From: Asterionellopsis glacialis | Taxonomy: Eukaryota; Bacillariophyta; Plagiogrammaphyceae; Rhaphoneidales; Asterionellopsidaceae | DNA: 16,884 nt | Direction: 5' to 3' | NCBI GenBank assembly: GCA_014885115.2 | Contig: WKLE02000224.1 | Coordinates: 1-16,884, forward strand | Shown: piece after piece, positions 1-7,168 of the stretch | Layout of the letters: every line of letters begins with the position of its first letter | Numbering within the stretch: the first letter of the stretch is position 1 | Position numbers and translations under genes: made by a program | The notes under the pieces: generated by a model | What the model saw: only the letters and a program-made list of their open reading frames with translations | Told to the model about the DNA's origin: nothing | Database searches by the model: none

Positions 1-54
1 AAAAAAGACAATTGAAAGTAGACGACAACCGACAAGTAACATAACGCAGCAACC

Positions 55-2088
55 ATGACGACTTCATCATCTTCAGGAGGCGGTGGAAACAAATCAGCCC
101 GTGATGCAGAACTAGAAGAATTACGTCAACGACATCTTCTTTCCAATACCAATTCGTTGCATAAACATAATGGTGAGTCGTGTAGTCTATGTAGAGTCTG
201 GTACAAATGCTACGCGAAAGAAAATTCGTTAGTCTCACATTTTCCTCGCTACCATGATATTCTTGTGAAACCGTGCTGGTGTACCGATGTATCTGTCTCT
301 TTGTCTCTCTCTCTCACACACATCCAAGTAGCAACAACATCCGCATCACCACCAACACAAACATTCAATATGATGGATTGGCAATTGCAACAACGTGAAA
401 TGAAATTGAAAGAACGCGAAAAGAAAACAGCGTCGAAAGAAATTTTAAATAAATATCGTGGCAATTCCTTGAATGCATTGAAAGAAAGCGAGCATCAAAA
501 ATTAAATGAATTCAAACAAGAGCAACGACAGCAAAAATTACAAGCGGAACAAAGTTTACGTCAATATCGTGCGACCCATGTAAATACAAGACGGAGTAGT
601 AATGACAGCAATTCGACTAGTACTAGTCCATATCCTGATGATGTTGTACAAGGAGGACAAGGTCGTTGGGATCCATCTAAAGAAATACGTACGGGTGCTG
701 TTTCTGGAGTACGTGACACATTTGTATCATCATCATCATCTTCTTCTTCTTTGAATCATAATGATGCTAACGGAGAAACCAAGAAATTTCCTAGTGGTGG
801 TAGCAAGGATAATTCAGAACAGCAAGAACAACAGCAAGACCAAGGTAATGTTTCTCCTTCTAGTTCAAAAGATTACGACGATTCACCTGCAAGCTCTGGA
901 ATTTTAATTCATCAAGGCGACGCAGATCAGTCACGACACGAACAACATTCATTGAAAGATGGTGACAAAAACAATAACCTGGAAGAAGAACAATCACTTG
1001 GTAACTCTGGAGTACTTGTCGACAATAGTCATTTAGAATCCGAATTTATCCCTGGTATTGTTACTTCCACTGACAACAGGGAAGAAAACAATGAATCCAA
1101 TTCAGTTGTAACTCCTCTGCCAACTTTAACGACTACTGCAAATCCAGTGAACGATGATTGGGTAGATGTACAACCCACTACTAGTACTGCTGCTGCTGCT
1201 GCTGCTATTACGACTTTGAATGATACACAGCAGCACATTAATGATGGCACGATACTAACTCTTGCTGAAACTACCACTCCATCCATTACTACCAATACTA
1301 CTAGTATTGCTTCATCACTTGTGGAAGGACCCAAAGATACAGAAATAACATCACAAGAAAAACCAGCATCAGTGCAACAAGCTGAACCGCAACAAGCAGT
1401 AAGTGATACAGGACCAGTTCTACCAGTACCATCAAGCAAAAGCCCTCCGGTAGCTTTGGTTTCGGTCCAACCTACCCAAGCGCAAACAACACCAGGTCTT
1501 AGTGCATCAACTACCGACAGCTCCACTATCTCAGCACCGACTTCATTATCTTCTTCCACTATAGTGAATTCAGCACCTACAAGGATGAAAACAAAAACTC
1601 AACCACAAAATACAAACAAACCTACACGTATGGAAGTTGCCTTTTCCTTTGGACTCATGTCAAATCATGTAGATGGACCACCAAATATGTTTAAATATAT
1701 GCAAGCTGTATCTGAAATTGTACAATCCGCTTTACAATCCTCGACCACATCAACATCAAATGGTATTTCCTATAGTTATAATTCAAGATATCCACCATTT
1801 GTACGTCGAATTGAAAAAGATACTACCTTTGAACCACCACCATCACCTACGAAACAAGTATCAGGACGAAGTTATCGTAAAAAAACACCTAAAGTTGTAC
1901 GATATGTCATTCATGCAGTAGTTCCCATCTTTTGGAAAGCAACAAACGTCAACAGTGAGGATTATTCAAATGCTACATCATCCAATCATATTCTGACGGA
2001 TAATAATCCTGTTCATCAAGCCTTGAGATTAGCTGTGAAGGAAGGAACATTTTTAACTATTGCCAAACGTTTAGAAGCAACAGCCTAA
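55..2088 (+). CDS. Low-complexity protein of unknown function, one probable intron
   Basis: I do not recognise this protein. The reading frame is open for 677 codons, but bases 173-328 look like an intron (GTGAGT donor, pyrimidine-rich tract, AG acceptor). Splicing would give about 625 residues. After a Ser/Gly-rich start comes a charged helical stretch rich in Lys, Glu and Gln (roughly from the MMDWQLQQREMKLKERE motif to QSLRQYR), probably a coiled coil. About 350 residues rich in Ser, Thr, Asn and Gln follow, with a Ser8 run at 727-750 and an Ala6 run near 1189-1206. The last 150 residues are more ordered, with motifs such as RMEVAFSFGLMSN, YPPFVRRIE, VVRYVIHAVVPIFW and HQALRLAVKEGTFLTIAKRLE, and are probably the conserved domain. 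No membrane segment or signal peptide is evident. The first ATG, at 55, is chosen because an Ala-Glu-Leu-rich helix follows in frame. The gene is likely real; its function is open. Confidence 0.75.
   Translation: MTTSSSSGGGGNKSARDAELEELRQRHLLSNTNSLHKHNGESCSLCRVWYKCYAKENSLVSHFPRYHDILVKPCWCTDVSVSLSLSLTHIQVATTSASPPTQTFNMMDWQLQQREMKLKEREKKTASKEILNKYRGNSLNALKESEHQKLNEFKQEQRQQKLQAEQSLRQYRATHVNTRRSSNDSNSTSTSPYPDDVVQGGQGRWDPSKEIRTGAVSGVRDTFVSSSSSSSSLNHNDANGETKKFPSGGSKDNSEQQEQQQDQGNVSPSSSKDYDDSPASSGILIHQGDADQSRHEQHSLKDGDKNNNLEEEQSLGNSGVLVDNSHLESEFIPGIVTSTDNREENNESNSVVTPLPTLTTTANPVNDDWVDVQPTTSTAAAAAAITTLNDTQQHINDGTILTLAETTTPSITTNTTSIASSLVEGPKDTEITSQEKPASVQQAEPQQAVSDTGPVLPVPSSKSPPVALVSVQPTQAQTTPGLSASTTDSSTISAPTSLSSSTIVNSAPTRMKTKTQPQNTNKPTRMEVAFSFGLMSNHVDGPPNMFKYMQAVSEIVQSALQSSTTSTSNGISYSYNSRYPPFVRRIEKDTTFEPPPSPTKQVSGRSYRKKTPKVVRYVIHAVVPIFWKATNVNSEDYSNATSSNHILTDNNPVHQALRLAVKEGTFLTIAKRLEATA
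173..328 (+). other. Probable intron in the first gene
   Basis: The stretch begins GTGAGT and ends in a C/T-rich tract with CAAG, so GT-AG rules are met. It is 156 nt, a multiple of three, with no in-frame stop, so it also reads as protein. That reading is rich in Cys, Tyr, Trp and His, unlike the Ser/Thr/Gln-rich protein around it, which supports an intron. An alternative acceptor lies three bases later, at 331. Confidence 0.7.
1189..1206 (+). repeat. GCT trinucleotide run coding polyalanine
   Basis: Six consecutive GCT codons encode Ala6 inside the disordered middle of the first gene. Together with the TCA4/TCT4 serine run at 727-750, it shows microsatellite growth within coding sequence. 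Confidence 0.85.
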
Positions 2089-2461
2089 CGTGATAAATAA
2101 CAGTACTTTAAAACACAATAAAAACAATAGTATAATTTCAAAGCTAGACTAGAGTATGACTCAATCTACACTACAATATTCGTACAAAGGATTTGTTGTC
2201 ATGCTGTTGGCATTGTGCAAATTACATTTACGTCTTGCCACACCGACATGATTTTTCCATTATGAGAGATAAGGTTACAGAGTCCTGCATCACTCCCCAA
2301 GTTGAAATACGTATGACGCCAACTTATCTAGAGGAGTGGAAAGAACAAACATTCAAAATACATGATTTTGTAATAACTGACACCGACTGTCATCAATTTA
2401 CATTTCATCGAATAAAAGCGATTCAATCACTCAAGTACACAATAGAAGGAAGTTCGCAAAG
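2089..2461 (+). other. Intergenic: 3' end of the first gene and leader of the membrane-protein gene
   Basis: These 373 nt separate two genes on the same strand. They hold a possible poly(A) signal near 2117. Upstream ATGs occur at 2248 (six codons) and 2262 (67 codons). The latter frame runs to a TGA that overlaps the start codon of the next gene. No recognisable protein or RNA gene was seen. Confidence 0.6.
2117..2122 (+). terminator. Possible polyadenylation signal of the first gene
   Basis: AATAAA lies about 30 nt after the stop codon at 2088, in an A-rich stretch. It is the canonical eukaryotic hexamer, but chance occurrence in AT-rich DNA is possible. Confidence 0.4.
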
Positions 2462-4192
2462 ATGACTGACGATTCCTCGCCTTCATCTGACGAAAGCAAC
2501 AATCATAATCTTATTGTCGGGAAAATTGGTCTTGGTTTGACAAGTTTTTTATGGTTAATCACGTGTCAACGTCTTTGGTTTCAATTTCATTCTAGACGAC
2601 GTCGACCGCATTCGAATCAACAAGGACGACAGTATCATGAAAGTAGAACAAGTTCCTTAGTATCATCTCTTTCACCACGACGTACCTTTCATATATTAAT
2701 ATGGATTGCCATGACCACGGAAATGATGGCGTATACAGATTTGGCCGGGATTCATCTATTACTTCATGCCACACCATGTACACAACGAATGCAAATTGAA
2801 ACTATTGGACACGTCCTGTTAGATATGATTGGACGTGCCATGATGGAATACATTGCATTTGCTGTAGTTACATTATTATGGTTCCATACAACAGGTGATG
2901 CATTACAACAGCAACAGCAACGTGATCATGGTCATCGGGTTAGTAGTAGTGGAAGTGGTACTACCTCAACGATGGCTCATCATAGATCGTCATACTCCAT
3001 CAATATGATGATTGTGGGACCAAAAGTATTAAAATTATCATGTGCTATCTTGAGTATAGCTTCTCTTGTAGAAGCCAGTTCTGCACTTTACTTTGGATTC
3101 TCGTCGTCGTCGTCGTCGTCGTCTTCGTCTTCAACCTCAGCATCATTATCACTGGATGACTATTATCAAACTTCCATCATTTATCGTATTCATCTATTCA
3201 TAGAAGGATTGGCGTGGGGTATTCATGGTTGTATTGTACTTTACATTATACATAAAACAACACAAAGTATATTGAGATTAATACCCACCCTCATGACACA
3301 ACAACAACGACATGCCCAACAAAATAGCTATTGGAATTATCATCGATATCGATTGGACATTATGAAATTGTTGGGTAAACCATTAGTTCCCATGATTTTA
3401 TGTGCTACATGTTATATGGTCCGATTTTTATGGTTATTCGCATTATTAGATCGATCATTATTAGTTCCTTCGAAACAACATCCACCATCAGGATCGTCGT
3501 CGTCGTCGTCGTCATCATCTGCCTTGTATTGGGGATATTGGATCGGTTTTGTATGGTTACCAACTATTATTCCAACCATTATGGTATTATATTCAGCACG
3601 CAAACGTGATACGTCACTCTTGAATTCCATACAACGTGATAGAACCAATACTAGAACTACTCCACGCAACAACAACAGCAGCAACAACAACAATAGTCAA
3701 AACAACAATGGATATGACAGTCCTGATCATCATAACATGGCATTATCCGAATCGTTCTTGCAACGATTACCTACACCTGCACCACCAGCAGAAGCATTTC
3801 ATAATTTTCGTCAAGTATTGATTTCCTACAACGATGATGATGATGATGTCGACCATGACGACGACGATGATTACAATATTGGTAGTACTCGTGGTGACAA
3901 CCATGACGACCATGATGATGTATTACTGTTTTCACCCATGTTACCAAGATTTATTGATACACCACCACAACCATCACAAGAACCACAATCACAAAATAGC
4001 ATGGATAATATTGGCGAGAAAGGTAACAAGGACCACGATGTAGAAGAGCAGCATCAAGAGCAAGAACAAAAAGAACAATCTGAACAAAGCTACGTACCTC
4101 CACCTGTACTGGAGGTTGAACATCCACAACATGATAATGCTAAGAAAGACGACGAAAAAGCTTTGGCTGAAGACCAATCTACCTCTAGCTAG
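2462..4192 (+). CDS. Seven-helix membrane protein, possibly TOM1/THH1-like, with long acidic tail
   Basis: The 576-residue product has seven hydrophobic segments at about residues 17-41, 75-100, 113-141, 181-212, 242-265, 305-332 and 355-378. After the last comes LYSARKRD and then about 190 hydrophilic residues, with Asn, Asp, Gln and Glu runs, that should lie in the cytosol. The helix count, aromatic and small residues in the helices, and a short basic patch after helix 7 resemble the plant THH1/TOM1/TOM3 family. Those are endomembrane seven-helix proteins of about 290 residues, known as host factors for tobamovirus replication. This assignment is an inference from layout; a different GPCR-like family is possible. 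Loops are expanded by Ser runs after helix 4 and before helix 7. No intron is needed. The start at 2462 immediately precedes a Ser/Asp-rich N-terminus and helix 1. The frame is strongly supported, the family less so. Confidence 0.85.
   Translation: MTDDSSPSSDESNNHNLIVGKIGLGLTSFLWLITCQRLWFQFHSRRRRPHSNQQGRQYHESRTSSLVSSLSPRRTFHILIWIAMTTEMMAYTDLAGIHLLLHATPCTQRMQIETIGHVLLDMIGRAMMEYIAFAVVTLLWFHTTGDALQQQQQRDHGHRVSSSGSGTTSTMAHHRSSYSINMMIVGPKVLKLSCAILSIASLVEASSALYFGFSSSSSSSSSSSTSASLSLDDYYQTSIIYRIHLFIEGLAWGIHGCIVLYIIHKTTQSILRLIPTLMTQQQRHAQQNSYWNYHRYRLDIMKLLGKPLVPMILCATCYMVRFLWLFALLDRSLLVPSKQHPPSGSSSSSSSSSALYWGYWIGFVWLPTIIPTIMVLYSARKRDTSLLNSIQRDRTNTRTTPRNNNSSNNNNSQNNNGYDSPDHHNMALSESFLQRLPTPAPPAEAFHNFRQVLISYNDDDDDVDHDDDDDYNIGSTRGDNHDDHDDVLLFSPMLPRFIDTPPQPSQEPQSQNSMDNIGEKGNKDHDVEEQHQEQEQKEQSEQSYVPPPVLEVEHPQHDNAKKDDEKALAEDQSTSS
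3101..3133 (+). repeat. TCG repeat coding Ser11 in an inter-helix loop
   Basis: Seven TCG codons in a row are followed by TCT, TCG, TCT and TCA, giving Ser11 between predicted helices 4 and 5. The pure TCG core suggests recent slippage expansion. Confidence 0.9.
3494..3520 (+). repeat. Second TCG repeat coding Ser9
   Basis: Six TCG codons followed by TCA, TCA and TCT encode Ser9 just before predicted helix 7. It is the same motif as at 3101, in a second loop of the same protein. Confidence 0.9.
3832..3876 (+). repeat. GAT/GAC-rich tract coding polyaspartate
   Basis: GAT and GAC codons dominate here and encode two Asp runs in the hydrophilic tail of the seven-helix protein. A CAA/AAC-rich run coding Asn lies upstream around 3665-3710. 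Confidence 0.8.
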
Positions 4193-4768
4193 TAAATGAT
4201 AAAATCCTAATAACACAATATTGCAACATACAATCACCAAATAATTTCATTACTATATAGGGTGCTACAATTTATATTTCCAATATAGGAATATACGACT
4301 GAGGTCTGATAGGATGATGATGTGAAGACTACCAGTGTGAAAGATAGAGACGGACTTATTATTTTAGCATGTTTTCCAGTAACAACCCGAGTCATATCTG
4401 ATTTGTTTATTGCAAGGTCAATCAGGAGAAGAGAATACAAGGAAGTAGAAGGAACTGCAGTCTTCATATGACGGTAGCGATCAAATAATACAAGACTCCA
4501 TTTGAAGAAATACACAAGTAGAGTGTTTCTGTTCTTTTTTTTCGTTTTATACTTTTTTTTATAACTTTTTTATTAACTCAGACATTTTGATATTTCTCAT
4601 GTTTTCGTTTTGTTTGCATTATCAAATAAACTCCAATAGAGGCATTGTGCGCCATTGCTATTGTATTATGCAACAGCTGCTACTACTGCCCTTGCGTTTA
4701 TTATGATTGATTTGTAATGATATTTCTTTTTCTTGACTACTACGTGTACAACAAGATCATTTGATTGT
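4193..4768. other. Convergent intergenic region
   Basis: These 576 nt lie between two stop codons facing each other. The stretch is AT-rich, with T tracts around 4530-4570. A possible minus-strand poly(A) signal lies at 4697-4702. Short frames on both strands look like noise. No RNA gene was recognised. Confidence 0.6.
4697..4702 (-). terminator. Possible polyadenylation signal of AHCY
   Basis: AATAAA on the minus strand lies 67 nt beyond the AHCY stop codon, a plausible distance for 3' end formation. Confidence 0.4.
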
Positions 4769-6322
4769 TTAATAACGGTAGGTGTCAGGCTTGTAGGGAC
4801 CATCAACGGGGATACCAACGTATTCGGATTGTTCAGGAGTAAGAACGGTAAGCTTGGCTCCAAGGGAGGGAAGATGAAGACGGGCAACCTTCTCATCCAA
4901 AGTCTTGGGAAGAACGTACACATGTCCAGTTTCGTATTTGCCAGAGTCCTTCTCCTTCCAAAGTTCAAGTTGAGCCAAGGTTTGGTTAGTGAATGAGGCA
5001 GACATGACGAAAGAGGGGTGACCAGTGGCACATCCCAAGTTCAAAAGACGACCTTCGGCAAGAACAATAACACCAGCACCGTTTTCAAAGACAAACTTAT
5101 CAACTTGGGGCTTAATGTTGACGCGCTTGGTGATCTTCATGAGACCATCCATATCAATTTCGTTATCAAAGTGACCAATGTTACCAACGATGGCATTGTT
5201 CTTCATCTTGGACATGGTGTCAGCCATAAGGATACCCTTGTTACCAGTGGTGGTAATAAAGATATCACCAAACTCAACAACATCCTCCAAGGTGGTGACG
5301 GTGTAACCTTCCATACAGGCTTGGAGGGCACAGATGGGATCAATTTCGGTAACGTAAACGACACATCCATTGGCACGCATGGCAGCGGCACATCCCTTAC
5401 CGACATCACCGTATCCGCAGATGACAGCCTTCTTACCGGCCATCATGACATCAGTGGCACGCATGATACCATCGGGGAGGGAGTGCTTGCATCCATAAAG
5501 GTTATCGAACTTGGACTTGGTAACGGAATCGTTAACATTGATAGCAGGGAAAAGAAGACTTCCAGTCTTTTCCATGGTGTAAAGACGGTGGACACCAGTG
5601 GTGGTTTCTTCAGAGACACCCTTGCACCTGGCGGCAATCTTGTTCCACTTGTCGGTTTCACCTCCTTCCAAAAGACGCTTGATGATGGTCAAGACAATCT
5701 TGAATTCGGCATTGTCGGTAGTGGATGGATCGGGAAGAGTTCCATCGGCAAGGAAGGCATCTTCGGCCTTCTTACCCTCGTGGATGAGAAGAGTCATATC
5801 TCCACCATCATCGACAATGATATCACATCCGTGACCCTTGCCATCATCTTCAGGCCAAGTCAAGGCATTAAGTGTGCACTCCCAGTACTCTTCAAGAGAT
5901 TCACCCTTCCAGGCGAAAACAGCAGCACTCTCGTCACGAGCAATGGCAGCAGCAGCGTGATCTTGAGTGGAGAAAATGTTACAGGAGCACCAACGGATAT
6001 CACCACCAAGTGCCTTCAAGGTTTCAATCAAGACAGCGGTTTGGATGGTCATGTGCAAAGATCCGGAAATACGGGCATCCTTCAAAGGAGCATCGGCACC
6101 GAATTCTTCACGGCATGCCATCAAACCGGGCATCTCAACTTCAGCAAGTTCAATGTCCTTGCGACCGTAATCGGCCAAAGAAATATCAGCGACTGGAGAA
6201 TGGGAAAGTATAGCAGAACAATTGCGTTGTTAGTCAATGACCGAGATAAAAAGGAAGAAACACATGGATTCCATCATGTCATCAAGAGAAGTCAACACAC
6301 CTTTGTAATCTCCAGTAGACAT
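4769..6322 (-). CDS. AHCY: Adenosylhomocysteinase (S-adenosyl-L-homocysteine hydrolase), two exons
   Basis: This enzyme hydrolyses S-adenosylhomocysteine to adenosine and homocysteine with tightly bound NAD, relieving product inhibition of methyltransferases. Exon 1 (6301-6322) codes MSTGDYK plus one base. The intron is 6193-6300, and exon 2 (4769-6192) resumes as [15 protein letters not shown], giving 481 residues. Visible landmarks: [14 protein letters not shown] (about 79-92); SEETTTG; the substrate-binding KSKFDN with Lys233 and Asp237; the NAD-binding GYGDVGKG at 267-274; and the C-terminal KPDTYRY, which supplies Lys and Tyr to the partner subunit's NAD site in the tetramer. An insert of about 40 residues (about 149-190), absent from animal enzymes, is the plant/bacterial type. 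Most codons end in C or G, unlike the neighbours, suggesting high expression. No organelle presequence is seen, so it is probably cytosolic. The identification is firm. Confidence 0.98.
6193..6300 (-). other. Intron of AHCY
   Basis: This 108-nt phase-1 intron has a GTGTGT donor at 6300 and a CTCCAG acceptor ending at 6193. Joining across it restores the conserved family N-terminus ([13 protein letters not shown]), which the downstream exon alone lacks because it has no suitable ATG there. Confidence 0.9.
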
Positions 6323-7168
6323 GATTGAAAAAGTTTTTTTGTTCAAAGAGTTGTTCAACAACTAGAAAGAGATCAAAAAGTGAGATGAAGGAGAAAACTT
6401 GTCTTTTTCTCTTTTCTTCTTTTGGGGAGGGAAAAGCTTTTGCATTGCTCTCTCCTGACTTTGCTTGAGAGCCGCACACACACAAAAGATGTAGAATTAC
6501 GTACCCAACCCAATGTCATACGTTGCACGGGCAAGATACTACGAGGATTCACGTAGAATTTTTACGCGCAAAAATTATTTCTACATTATTTGGATACGGA
6601 AAACATCTGTGTGGATGATGATTCGTGGATGATTAGCTACATGTTCTGGCTTGGTACCACGTGTACTCAGATCCTACAGACCAACGGATCTCTGTGTCAA
6701 GAGAGTGACTTTTCCGGTTTGCACGTTCCGTATGGTTTACATAGGATTCTACAGGAACGTTCCACTCCTTTAGAGAACAGATTGTTTCTCTCCTCTTCGT
6801 CTTTCATTGAAAAACATCTGTTGTTTGTGTTCGCTCGTTATGCGCATAAGATCGATCGACAGCGATCGACTCCGACTCGTTCGCACCTGGAACTCTTTTC
6901 CACTCCCTAAACGGTCTGCCTGCCCTTCTATCAATATAAGGGTGTTTCATCGAAAAATCGGGTTCTCATTTTATTTTTTTGGTTCTCCGTGTACGTGTGC
7001 GGATCTTTCCAGATCTTTCCGGGTATCGCGCGTCGACGAAAAAACAAACTGTCCGAACAACAAGACATTATAAAAAATTACTCCTAATAGAAAAAAGGTG
7101 TCAAGCATACTAAAGATATCATTCGTGTCAACACTTGAACGACACGACACAATACATCATAAGCGACA
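6323..7168. other. Divergent promoter region between AHCY and the acyl-CoA synthetase gene
   Basis: These 846 nt separate two divergent start codons. Next to AHCY is a leader that is purine-rich on the AHCY strand. The middle (about 6600-7050) is richer in G and C and contains two pairs of short direct repeats, each with a 10-nt period: CGATCGAC at 6853 and 6863, and GATCTTTCC at 7002 and 7012. The longer open frames here lack ATG starts, so I call no gene. Confidence 0.6.
7069..7077 (+). promoter_or_regulatory. Possible TATA element
   Basis: TATAAAAAA lies 100 nt upstream of the ATG at 7169 and would fit a short leader of about 70 nt. AT-rich context makes chance occurrence possible. Confidence 0.35.

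Noticed and set aside
1029..1559. Minus-strand open frame of 176 codons opposite the first gene
   Set aside because: It is a by-product of the Ser/Thr-rich codons on the plus strand. The Val/Cys-rich translation matches no family.
2262..2465. Small protein upstream of the seven-helix gene
   Set aside because: It is kept only as a possible upstream reading frame. No family resemblance or independent coding evidence was seen.
4303..4402. Possible C/D-box snoRNA (ATGATGA followed by CTGA about 80 nt later)
   Set aside because: There is no terminal stem next to the boxes and no convincing C'/D' pair. ATGATGA is common in this GAT-repeat-rich DNA.
5018..6328. Plus-strand open frame of 436 codons lying opposite AHCY
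   Set aside because: It mirrors the AHCY coding strand, and its openness follows from that gene's biased codon use. The translation is Gly/Thr/Ile/Asp-rich with no recognisable family, and AHCY is unambiguous.
6590..7073. Two plus-strand open frames in the AHCY/synthetase promoter region
   Set aside because: Both would need TTG starts. They overlap in different frames and show no domain or coding-like composition.
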